This document shows positions 8,890 through 16,965 of a DNA stretch of 64,000 nt, piece by piece. The first letter of the stretch is position 1. Each line of letters opens with the position of its first letter. Where the stretch lies: IMG/VR virus record IMGVR_UViG_3300032315_001572, positions 1 to 64,000 of that record; one strand, given 5' to 3'. Source of the stretch: a virus. The notes beneath the pieces were generated by a model. That model made no database searches and was not told where the DNA came from. It worked only from the letters and a program-made list of their open reading frames with translations. The position numbers were made by a program, and so were the translations under genes.

Positions 8890-10505
8890 AAAACGCAGTA
8901 ATTCTTGCCACAGATAAAAATTATGTAAAACATGTTATATATAATATTAATAATATTAAAAGCTATAATCAAGATATAGATATAATAGTTTTATCAGATA
9001 AAATAAATTCAGAAATAATTAAAAAAGAATTAAAAGATTTTAATGTTTTATTTCATGAGGTTAATGTTTTAAAAATAAACGAAGGAGCATTCTATCTTAA
9101 ATATTATATATTTGATAAATTTTTCAAGCAATGGGAAAATATTTTATATATCGACTGTGATACAATGATTTTTTCAAACCTAGACAAGATTTTTAATCTT
9201 TTAGATGAAAATAATAAAATGTTTGTAGATCACGAAACATGCGATGTATTAAAATTTTTTACGTCAGGATGCCCTCGCAATCAAGATAATGATGGCATAT
9301 ATTTTGAATTATTAAAAGAAGATTCAATAAACGAACAAGGATTTAATTCTGGAATTATTTTATATAAATCTTGTATTATAGAAGATTCCACTATCCAAAA
9401 ACTTCATAATTTACATGAAAAATATTTTAATATAAATAAACACGTAGAATCTGGTACAGATCAACCAATTATTAATCTTCTTTTTGCCAAAATAGCCAAA
9501 CAAATGCCAAATAATAAATTTGCATATTTTGGGGATATGACGGACGAAACAATTATTACTCATTTTTGTAGATGGCATGCTCCATGGATAAATGATGGAT
9601 ATGGATCTAAAATAGGAATGAAATATGTAGATTATTACAATAATCTTTTAAACTTAAATTATACTAGAAAAACAGTATTTCATATAGAAGATCGTGGAGA
9701 GAAATGGATTTTTCATTGGATTACATATATGCTGGCAGGGTTAAGACACATAGGCAAAGATACATCTAGATTTGGTGCTGGTGGAGGTGGGTCTTTTGAG
9801 CAAAATGCAGAGTTGTATAATTCAACAATAGTAAAAGAGCCTTACTATTTATATATATCTAAAATAAAAAATTTTATAAATTACCAACAGGAATCACTAG
9901 ATCTAATAAAAGATAAATTCATTACTTTAAATAAAGAAGACATACAGGCTGCAGATATTGTAATTAATAATTATGGCGAAGAAATCTCAGATAATCCTTT
10001 TCATATTTCATCAGAAGGGTATTTATTTTTAAGAAATTTATTTTTAAGAAATATAAATAAAGATAAATTTAAAAATAAAAAATTTTATATAAGTCGATCA
10101 AGATCTCATTTATTAGAAGGAAACAAGTTAGATAACAACGCCAAAAGAAGGCAAATAATAAATGAAAAAGAATTATCCCTAGAGCTTGCTAAATTTGATA
10201 TTAATACAATTTTTCTTGAAGATTTTTCATTTAAAGAGAAAATAGAAATTTTTAATACAGCAGATACAATTATATCTCCTAACAGTGGTGGATTGACTTT
10301 TTCAATATTTTCTGATAAAAATACAAAAATCGTTGAAATAAACGCAAGAGAACCCGCTCAAATATCTCATCAATATAAAAGTCAATGTTCAGCTTTAGAT
10401 ATTCCATATTATATTTTTTATTCAGATAAATATGATTCTAATGATAATATCCACATTGATGTAAATTGTTTTTTAGATTTTTTAAAAAATAATAAAATAA
10501 TATGA
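8886..10505 (+). CDS. Two-domain GT8-like / GT61-like glycosyltransferase fusion
   Basis: The protein is 539 aa. Residues 1-250 look like a GT8-type GT-A domain: A-V-I-L-A-T-D-K-N-Y at the N-terminus, L-Y-I-D-C-D-T-M-I-F near residue 90 with the metal-binding Asp-x-Asp, G-F-N-S-G-I-I-L-Y near residue 155 and a late H-F-C-R-W-H. Residues about 390-539 match the C-terminal domain of GT61: F-Y-I-S-R-S-R-S near residue 399, F-L-E-D-F-S-F-K-E-K-I, then I-I-S-P-N-S-G-G-L-T-F-S-I-F. The middle contains a Gly-rich linker (around residue 300). A two-domain transferase could add two different sugars in turn. The fusion is seen in a continuous frame without internal stops. Confidence 0.82.
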   Translation: MKNAVILATDKNYVKHVIYNINNIKSYNQDIDIIVLSDKINSEIIKKELKDFNVLFHEVNVLKINEGAFYLKYYIFDKFFKQWENILYIDCDTMIFSNLDKIFNLLDENNKMFVDHETCDVLKFFTSGCPRNQDNDGIYFELLKEDSINEQGFNSGIILYKSCIIEDSTIQKLHNLHEKYFNINKHVESGTDQPIINLLFAKIAKQMPNNKFAYFGDMTDETIITHFCRWHAPWINDGYGSKIGMKYVDYYNNLLNLNYTRKTVFHIEDRGEKWIFHWITYMLAGLRHIGKDTSRFGAGGGGSFEQNAELYNSTIVKEPYYLYISKIKNFINYQQESLDLIKDKFITLNKEDIQAADIVINNYGEEISDNPFHISSEGYLFLRNLFLRNINKDKFKNKKFYISRSRSHLLEGNKLDNNAKRRQIINEKELSLELAKFDINTIFLEDFSFKEKIEIFNTADTIISPNSGGLTFSIFSDKNTKIVEINAREPAQISHQYKSQCSALDIPYYIFYSDKYDSNDNIHIDVNCFLDFLKNNKII

Positions 10506-11275
10506 ATAAATTTAAAATAGTAATTATATCAAATAGTGCTTATAGTTATTTATGGAAAATTATAAATGATTTAACAATTAATATCGAAAATATAAATTTA
10601 TGTTTAGATGAAAACCCCATAGATTTTAAATTTAATAAAAATATAAATATTATTTATTATACTAAAAGTAATATTTATTCTAAAAGATTACATGAGATAA
10701 TATCTCAAATTGATTCTGAATATGTTATACTTTTGCATGATGTAGACCTTATTTTAAACTTTAATAAAATTAAAGTTGCTGATTATATCAGATTAATGGA
10801 GAAAATCAACATAGATAGATTAAGCTTTGGAGTTTATGATAATCCTAATAATATAATTAAAGATGGTGAAATTCAAATATGTAAACTAGAAAAAGGAATT
10901 AGTAGAAGCTATTTTACGCCATTTGATCATACTCCATCAATATATAGAAAAGATAAATTAATTTTAATTTATAAAAATTTTGAAAATGAAACATACGCTA
11001 AACTAGAACAAAATAGTAATGTTCAAGATTTTGTAGATAACAATATAAAGTGTTATGGAATACAAAAAAATAAAAACGTAGATTTGATTTATCACAGAGG
11101 ATTTGTTTTTTCTCAAGATATGAGTTTTTTGCATTTAACTATACAAGGTAAATTTCTGCCAACAAAACTATATTATGATCTTGAAAAAACAGTGCAAGAT
11201 ATAATAAAAAAATATGAGTTAGAGTTTGTTGGTTCACATGAAAATCATGATTATATAGATAAAAATATCCTATGA
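10502..11275 (+). CDS. Probable GT-A-type glycosyltransferase of unknown family
   Basis: No family is clearly recognised. The N-terminus, F-K-I-V-I-I-S-N-S-A, and a later Y-V-I-L-L-H-D-V-D-L-I-L stretch near residue 80 resemble the first strand and the metal-binding D-x-D strand of a GT-A fold. The pattern D-H-T-P-S-I-Y-R-K-D near residue 147 and Y-H-R-G-F near residue 199 are compatible with acceptor and metal contacts. The gene overlaps both neighbours by 4 nt and lies between two transferases, which supports a role in the same glycan pathway. Confidence 0.6.
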   Translation: MNKFKIVIISNSAYSYLWKIINDLTINIENINLCLDENPIDFKFNKNINIIYYTKSNIYSKRLHEIISQIDSEYVILLHDVDLILNFNKIKVADYIRLMEKINIDRLSFGVYDNPNNIIKDGEIQICKLEKGISRSYFTPFDHTPSIYRKDKLILIYKNFENETYAKLEQNSNVQDFVDNNIKCYGIQKNKNVDLIYHRGFVFSQDMSFLHLTIQGKFLPTKLYYDLEKTVQDIIKKYELEFVGSHENHDYIDKNIL

Positions 11276-12477
11276 TACTTGAACTAGAAAAAACAAATAA
11301 AGAGCTTTTTCTATCAAAAGATGTAAATAATAGAGAAATTTATTTTTTTAATTTAAAAGACGTTCAATTTGTCGGTCAAGATTTATATTACCCAAATGTA
11401 TTCGCTTTTTCAAGAAGTGATAATAATTTTTATAGAGTTATTAGAGAGAAAATTATGTCTTTGCAAAATATACGACTACCAAATTTTAATTTTAAAAAAT
11501 ACGAACTAGAAGATGAGATGGTAGAGCCCGTATTCTATTTCGTCTATAATACTGAAAATTATTATCATTTTGTTTATGATACGTTACCATATTTAATATC
11601 TTTTAATAAAATAAAAGAAAAAATTCCAAATTTAAAATTACTGATGAATTATCCGAATAAAGATAAAAATAATTTATATAAATTCGTAAAAGAATACTTA
11701 GATTTATTAAAGATAAAAGATGAAGATATTAAAATTATTAATCCAAAAACTTTATATAGAGATGTATATTTTTCTAGTTCGTTTACGCATGACATAGACT
11801 CAAACTTGCCACCAAGAAAAGAAGTTTACGAATTTTATAAAAATATGGCAAATGAAATTAATGACAACTTAAATTTACCAAAAAAAATTTATATATCGAG
11901 AAGAACATGGACAACTAAAGACCATTCTAATATAGGGACTAATTATACAAATAGAAGAAAATTAGTTAATGAGGACGAATTGGTATATGTTTTAAATAAA
12001 TATGGATATCAAGAAATATTTACTGAAAATTTATCAATAAAAGAAAAGATAGCGTTATTTAAAAATGCCACCAATATCATTGGAGCTTTTGGAGGCGGTA
12101 TATGTAATGCTTTATTTAGTAAACCAGAAACAGAATTAATAGCTATTGAATCGCCAGGATTTCTAAATGTAAACAAAAGATTTTTATTTTCTTTAAAAAA
12201 TGTAAATCTAAAAATATTTAAAGATACCTCTCATTTTGAAAAAGCTAAATATAAAAAATATATCAGAGTAAAATATAATTCAATAATTGGAGAAATTATT
12301 GAAATAGATGGAGACTATATAACTATTGCATATACTGATAATTTTATTGCAGGATGGAGCGCTGATCTAAATTATAAAACTATAAGAGTTAAAAGTCAAT
12401 TATGCGAACCACTAGACGATGGGCTTAATTCAAGTTGGGAATTGAATATTAAAAAACTAGAATATATATTAAATTAA
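11272..12477 (+). CDS. GT61-family glycosyltransferase
   Basis: The protein (401 aa) fits family GT61. The N-terminal domain has Y-N-T-E-N-Y-Y-H-F-V-Y-D-T-L-P near residue 94, the conserved acceptor-side motif with N-Y-x-H-F. The C-terminal domain has K-K-I-Y-I-S-R-R near residue 203, E-I-F-T-E-N-L-S-I-K-E-K-I and I-I-G-A-F-G-G-G-I-C-N-A-L-F near residues 268-281. A C-terminal tail of about 80 residues (from about residue 318) follows and looks like a small beta domain. The neighbouring 8886 gene carries a related C-terminal domain, so one may derive from the other. Confidence 0.88.
   Translation: MILELEKTNKELFLSKDVNNREIYFFNLKDVQFVGQDLYYPNVFAFSRSDNNFYRVIREKIMSLQNIRLPNFNFKKYELEDEMVEPVFYFVYNTENYYHFVYDTLPYLISFNKIKEKIPNLKLLMNYPNKDKNNLYKFVKEYLDLLKIKDEDIKIINPKTLYRDVYFSSSFTHDIDSNLPPRKEVYEFYKNMANEINDNLNLPKKIYISRRTWTTKDHSNIGTNYTNRRKLVNEDELVYVLNKYGYQEIFTENLSIKEKIALFKNATNIIGAFGGGICNALFSKPETELIAIESPGFLNVNKRFLFSLKNVNLKIFKDTSHFEKAKYKKYIRVKYNSIIGEIIEIDGDYITIAYTDNFIAGWSADLNYKTIRVKSQLCEPLDDGLNSSWELNIKKLEYILN
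12442..12470 (+). promoter_or_regulatory. Candidate sigma70-type promoter before the TylF-like gene
   Basis: TTGAAT (12442-12447), a 17-bp spacer and TATATT (12465-12470) lie at the end of the GT61 gene. Transcription would start about 14 nt before ATG 12491. The sequence is AT-rich enough that a chance match is possible. Confidence 0.4.
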
Positions 12478-12490
12478 CATATAACATATT

Positions 12491-13114
12491 ATGAGCGAAA
12501 TTGTACGCCAATTAAGAGAAGAAATTATATCGAATAATGTTGATTTCTTAAAGGATAAGTTATTTTTTGAATTTGGTGTTTTTCAAGGAGAATCATTATC
12601 GATGTTTTATGATTTATATAAAAAACATTTAAATATTGAAAATACTTTATTTTATGCATTCGATTCGTTCGAAGGTCTTCCAGAAGAAATAAAAGATAAA
12701 AACAACCCTTCATACTGGAATAAAGGTGCATTTAATATGAGTGGAAATATTCCAGAATGTTTAAATAGAGATAAAATTATAACAATTAAGGGTTTTTTTT
12801 CTGAATCATTGACGCAGGATTTTGCCACCACCATAAATAAAAAAATTGGTTTGCTTCATATAGATTGCGATTTATACACATCAACTTATGAAGCTTTAGA
12901 TTTTTGCTTTAAAAATAATTTGATAATTCCAGGAACAATTATAATGTATGACGATTGGGGTGGTTATCACGAGAAACAAGTAGATGAATTTGAATGTGGC
13001 GAAGGATTAGCTCACAAACAAATATTAGAAAAATATAATAAAAAATGTATATTTAAATCAAAAACAATCATCTCACCAAAGTATCACGAAATTACTACTT
13101 TTATTGTAGAATAA
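12491..13114 (+). CDS. TylF/macrocin O-methyltransferase-like SAM methyltransferase
   Basis: The protein (207 aa) resembles TylF-type methyltransferases that O-methylate deoxysugars. Motif I is F-F-E-F-G-V-F-Q-G-E-S near residue 26. A-F-D-S-F-E-G-L-P (near residue 56) is a hallmark of the family, H-I-D-C-D-L-Y-T-S-T-Y-E-A-L near residue 121 holds the metal-binding Asp residues, and I-M-Y-D-D-W-G-G-Y follows. A short gap of 13 nt separates it from the GT61 gene. Together with the FkbM gene it suggests the finished glycan is methylated at two positions. Confidence 0.87.
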   Translation: MSEIVRQLREEIISNNVDFLKDKLFFEFGVFQGESLSMFYDLYKKHLNIENTLFYAFDSFEGLPEEIKDKNNPSYWNKGAFNMSGNIPECLNRDKIITIKGFFSESLTQDFATTINKKIGLLHIDCDLYTSTYEALDFCFKNNLIIPGTIIMYDDWGGYHEKQVDEFECGEGLAHKQILEKYNKKCIFKSKTIISPKYHEITTFIVE

Positions 13115-13144
13115 TATATAAAAACATAAATAATTTTTATTTTT

Positions 13145-14599
13145 ATGAAAACTGCATTATTGATAGCTGGTTATTTACGCTCATTTAAAGTCAACCTTCC
13201 GTTAATCAAAGATAAGATTTTAGATAAATTTAAAGATATTGATACATATATTCATATAACTAAAAATGAAGCAAAAAATGATAAGTATTTTAATATAGCT
13301 AATGAAGTAGAAGATATTTCATATATAAAAAATATTTTAAATCCAAAATGTATTTTACTAGAAGATAACATTGATATCTTTCAAAATTCAAAGAAAAATA
13401 ATCTTTATAATACATGGATAAAATACTATAAACTAAATGAAATTAAAAAAATAAATGAAAAATTACATGGAAAGTATGATTTAGTTGCGAAATATAGACC
13501 AGATTTAAATATTATAACTGAAGAAATTTTTCCAAAACAACTAGAAAATAAAATATATATACCAGAAAAAAGCCTTATTGATAAATCTAAATTGGAGAAT
13601 CCTGACGATAATCATATGTGCGATATATTTGCGTATGGTAAATCTCAATTAATGGATCAATATTTTAATATATACAATAACTTAGAACAATTATCTCAAG
13701 AGCACGGATACACTCCAGAAACAATTATATATGAATATTTAAACAAAGAACAAATTCCGTATAAACTTATTAATCTAGAGTATTCTATGATTTTATCCAT
13801 ATGTAATACTTTTGCAATTTGTGGAGATTCTGGATCTGGAAAATCCACTTTAAGTAATATACTACAAGAGTATTTCTCAAATTCTTTTATTTTAGAATGC
13901 GACAGATATCACAAATGGGAAAGAAATGATGAAAATTGGAAAAAATTTACGCATTTAAATCCAGAAGCAAATTATATAACAAAAATGGAAAATGATATTT
14001 TTGACTTAAAAATTGGTAAAACAATTCATCAAGTTAATTATGATCATTCAAATGGAAAATTTACTCAAAAAGAAAAAATAGAAAAATCAGATAATATAAT
14101 TGTTTGCGGATTGCATAGTTTATATTCAGAAAATCATGGAGCATATAATTTAAAAATATTTATTGATACAGATATTAATCTTAAAACTAAATGGAAAATA
14201 AAAAGAGATATGCAAAATAGAGGCTATTCGATTGAAGAAACATTAAAGCAAATAGAAGCAAGAAAAGAAGACTATTATAAATATATATATCCCCAAAGAG
14301 ATAAATCAGATATTATTATTAATTTCTTTACAGATAAAGATTTTGATATAAACAAAATCAATGAGGATGATACTGTTAATTTAAGAATTTTAATCAATAA
14401 GAAGTATTCTCTTATAGATATATTAAGTCATTTATCCAAAAAAGAAATAGAATTCAAAATAAAATCAAATAATGAGATATTTAATGAAATTATTTTTTAT
14501 AAATATAAAAAATGTAATATTTTAGAAAACTCAAACATATCTTTCGATAATTATTATGATTATATAATGTTTTTTATATTATCATTACAACAAAATTAA
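13145..14599 (+). CDS. Fusion: glycosyltransferase-like N-domain with uridine-kinase-like P-loop domain
   Basis: The protein is 484 aa. Residues 1-215 start with T-A-L-L-I-A-G-Y-L-R-S-F and contain Y-D-L-V-A-K-Y-R-P-D-L near residue 113, a pattern seen in capsule-locus proteins of glycosyltransferase-like type. Residues 222-400 form a P-loop kinase: Walker A G-D-S-G-S-G-K-S-T at 227-235, E-C-D-R-Y-H-K-W near residue 251 and V-C-G-L-H-S-L-Y near residue 320, matching the uridine kinase/phosphoribulokinase family. The last 80 residues are unassigned. The kinase may phosphorylate a sugar, nucleoside or glycan intermediate. The join is in one open frame with no sign of frameshift. Confidence 0.78.
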   Translation: MKTALLIAGYLRSFKVNLPLIKDKILDKFKDIDTYIHITKNEAKNDKYFNIANEVEDISYIKNILNPKCILLEDNIDIFQNSKKNNLYNTWIKYYKLNEIKKINEKLHGKYDLVAKYRPDLNIITEEIFPKQLENKIYIPEKSLIDKSKLENPDDNHMCDIFAYGKSQLMDQYFNIYNNLEQLSQEHGYTPETIIYEYLNKEQIPYKLINLEYSMILSICNTFAICGDSGSGKSTLSNILQEYFSNSFILECDRYHKWERNDENWKKFTHLNPEANYITKMENDIFDLKIGKTIHQVNYDHSNGKFTQKEKIEKSDNIIVCGLHSLYSENHGAYNLKIFIDTDINLKTKWKIKRDMQNRGYSIEETLKQIEARKEDYYKYIYPQRDKSDIIINFFTDKDFDINKINEDDTVNLRILINKKYSLIDILSHLSKKEIEFKIKSNNEIFNEIIFYKYKKCNILENSNISFDNYYDYIMFFILSLQQN

Positions 14600-14893
14600 A
14601 TGAAAGTAATATATATTGATATAGATGAAACTATTTGCAAGACTCCAGAAAATAGGGATTATTTTGAAGCAATACCAATAAAAGAGAATATAGAAAAGAT
14701 AAACAAATTATACAAAGCAGGAAATACAATAGTATACTGGACATCAAGGGGTAGTAGAAAACAAATCAATTGGTATGCATTAACTAAATCACAATTAGAC
14801 TCATGGGGTGTTATGTATCATGAATTAAGAGTAGATAAACCATACTATGATTTATTTATTGATGATAAAACATTAAGAATCGAAGAAGTATGA
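14600..14893 (+). CDS. HAD-superfamily phosphatase, capsule-biosynthesis type
   Basis: This is a small (97 aa) HAD hydrolase. The nucleophile motif is Y-I-D-I-D-E-T-I-C with Asp7 and Asp9. Motif II is Y-W-T-S-R-G near residue 46, and the acid motif is D-L-F-I-D-D-K near residue 88. It lacks a large cap domain, as do the short phosphatases found in capsule and LPS loci. It begins directly after the upstream stop and overlaps the next gene by 4 nt. It probably dephosphorylates a sugar-phosphate or glycerol-phosphate intermediate used by the nucleotidyltransferase at 15360. Confidence 0.85.
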   Translation: MKVIYIDIDETICKTPENRDYFEAIPIKENIEKINKLYKAGNTIVYWTSRGSRKQINWYALTKSQLDSWGVMYHELRVDKPYYDLFIDDKTLRIEEV

Positions 14894-15366
14894 AAATCAT
14901 ATCTCATAGAGGTAATATTAATGGAAAAATATTAGATAAAGAAAATAAACCTTCATATCTAGATTCTGCAATTTTTTCTAAAATTGAAGTAGAAACAGAT
15001 ATTAGATGGATAGATAATAAATTTTATCTTGGACACGATAATCCAGATTATATCATAAATGAAGAATGGATTTTAAAAAGAAAAGATTACATATGGTTTC
15101 ATTGCAAGAATCTAGAAGCTGCTCAAAACTTAGAGGTTTTATCTAAAGATATAAAATATTTTTGTCATACCAATGATCCATTTATATCTACTAGCACAAA
15201 TCATTTTTGGGTTCATGATTTTACTTGCAATTTAAATAAACAATGTATTATACCATTATTAGATGAAATTAATATTAAAAATTTTAACAATAAAATTGTT
15301 TATGCAGTATGCACGGATTATGTAAATTTTTGTAAATATAATTTACGTCAAAAGGGATTATGCTAA
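14890..15366 (+). CDS. GDPD/PI-PLC-like TIM-barrel protein
   Basis: The protein (158 aa) begins I-I-S-H-R-G-N-I-N-G-K and continues with V-E-T-D-I-R-W-I-D and F-Y-L-G-H-D near residues 36-54. These are the active-site strands of glycerophosphodiester phosphodiesterase-like barrels: the H-R-G, the E-x-D and the second His. It is shorter than full GDPD enzymes (about 240 aa), so only part of the barrel or a compact version is present. It sits between a HAD phosphatase and a nucleotidyltransferase, a grouping that suggests handling of a glycerophosphate or similar phosphodiester decoration. Confidence 0.72.
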   Translation: MKIISHRGNINGKILDKENKPSYLDSAIFSKIEVETDIRWIDNKFYLGHDNPDYIINEEWILKRKDYIWFHCKNLEAAQNLEVLSKDIKYFCHTNDPFISTSTNHFWVHDFTCNLNKQCIIPLLDEINIKNFNNKIVYAVCTDYVNFCKYNLRQKGLC

Positions 15367-16934
15367 TTAAAGATAATATTCAACTTATAATTCCTATGTC
15401 GGGAAAAGGAAAGAGATTTGCTCAAGCTGGATATAAAACATTAAAACCATTGATAGAAGTAGATGGTTTTCCAATGGTTCAGCATGTAGTAAATCTTTTT
15501 CCTGGAGCAACAGACATATCTTTTATTTGCGACGAAAGACATCTAAAAGAAACTAATATGCTAGAAATATTGAAGTCAATTGCACCTAACGCTAAAATAT
15601 TTGAAGTCTCTAATAATACGAAAGGTCCAGTAAACGCAGTATACTCTATTAAAAACCATATAGATGAAAATAAAGAAGTTATTGTATCTTATTGCGACTA
15701 TGGCACAGATTGGGATTTTGATAAGTTCCTAGAAATAACTAGAAATGGAAACTTTGATGGAGCAATACCATGTTATACAGGATTTCATCCTCATATGTTG
15801 GGTAGCGATAATTATGCTTTCTGTAGGGAAGAAAATAAAATACTTTTAGAAATTAAAGAAAAAGAACCATTTACAAATAACAGAATGAACGAATACGCTT
15901 CGAATGGAACTTATTACTTTAAAACGGGATCAATCCTTAAAAAATATTTTAAAGAATTAATTGATTTAGATCTTAATTTAAAAGGAGAGTATTACGTTAG
16001 TTTGGCCTATAATCTTTTAGTTAGAGATAATTTAAAAGTTAATATTTTTGAAATTAACAAAATGCTTCAATGGGGAACTCCATATGATCTAGAGATATAT
16101 AAAAGCTGGTCAGCTTACTTCAAGAATATAAGCGAACCACAAACCCCAATCTATAACGATGCAGAAACAACGCTAATCTTACCTATGGCTGGAAAAGGAA
16201 GTAGATTTTCTGAAGAGGGCTATTCATTACCAAAGCCACTACTAGAAGTAGACTCAAAACCAATGATTATCCAAGCCGTAGATTGTCTTCCTCAATCACG
16301 AAATAATATATTCATATGCTTATCAGAACATATTAAAAATTTTGATTTAGAACAAAAATTAAAAAATAAATATTTAAATTGCAAAGTTTTATCTATAGAT
16401 GAAACTACAAAGGGACAGGCTTGTACTTGCGAATTAGCTATTAAAAATTTTAAATTAGATTTAGATAAACCTATTTTAATTTCTGCTTGTGATAATGGAG
16501 TTTATTATGACCAGAAAAAGTATTTAAAATTACTAGAAGACAAAAATAACGACATTATCGTTTGGTCTTTTAGAAATAGTCAAACCAGTAAAGTACATCC
16601 TAATATGTATTCTTGGTTGGACGTAGATGAAAATAATAATTTAAAACATGTTTCTTGTAAAAAATTCATATATGACGACCCATTAAAAACTCACGCAATC
16701 ATAGGAACAATGTTCTTTAGAAAAGCAAAATACTTTATGGATGGTCTAGAAAAAAATTATCAAGAAAATATAAGAACTAATAATGAGTTTTATGTAGATG
16801 ATGTATTAAACCAAAATATAAAAATGGGACTTAATATAAAAGTATTTGAAGTCGAAAACTACATCTGCTGGGGTACACCAGATGATTATAAAACTTATAA
16901 TTATTGGAAAGATTATTTTAATAAATATAATTGA
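15360..16934 (+). CDS. Tandem-duplicated sugar-nucleotidyltransferase
   Basis: The protein (524 aa) has two full nucleotidyltransferase domains in one chain. Domain 1 (about 1-255) starts I-I-P-M-S-G-K-G-K-R-F and has T-L-K-P-L-I-E-V. Domain 2 (about 268-524) starts I-L-P-M-A-G-K-G-S-R-F and has L-P-K-P-L-L-E-V. The G-x-G-x-R loop and the Lys of the K-P-L-x-E-V motif bind the NTP. Each half ends with a matching W-G-T-P-x-D motif (near 235 and 507). They are diverged, so the duplication is old or the halves were acquired separately. It would make one or two NDP-activated precursors for the island's transferases. It overlaps the GDPD-like gene by 7 nt. Confidence 0.88.
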   Translation: MLIKDNIQLIIPMSGKGKRFAQAGYKTLKPLIEVDGFPMVQHVVNLFPGATDISFICDERHLKETNMLEILKSIAPNAKIFEVSNNTKGPVNAVYSIKNHIDENKEVIVSYCDYGTDWDFDKFLEITRNGNFDGAIPCYTGFHPHMLGSDNYAFCREENKILLEIKEKEPFTNNRMNEYASNGTYYFKTGSILKKYFKELIDLDLNLKGEYYVSLAYNLLVRDNLKVNIFEINKMLQWGTPYDLEIYKSWSAYFKNISEPQTPIYNDAETTLILPMAGKGSRFSEEGYSLPKPLLEVDSKPMIIQAVDCLPQSRNNIFICLSEHIKNFDLEQKLKNKYLNCKVLSIDETTKGQACTCELAIKNFKLDLDKPILISACDNGVYYDQKKYLKLLEDKNNDIIVWSFRNSQTSKVHPNMYSWLDVDENNNLKHVSCKKFIYDDPLKTHAIIGTMFFRKAKYFMDGLEKNYQENIRTNNEFYVDDVLNQNIKMGLNIKVFEVENYICWGTPDDYKTYNYWKDYFNKYN

Positions 16935-16959
16935 TTTTTATTTAAAAATATATTATCAT
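16931..16959 (+). promoter_or_regulatory. Sigma70-type promoter of gmd (leaderless)
   Basis: TTGATT (16931-16936), 17 bp and TATCAT (16954-16959) are followed by 6 nt and the ATG of gmd at 16966. Transcription would begin at or beside the A of the ATG. The same geometry occurs before recA, the PHP gene and the 34217 gene. Confidence 0.7.
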
Positions 16960-16965
16960 AATAAA

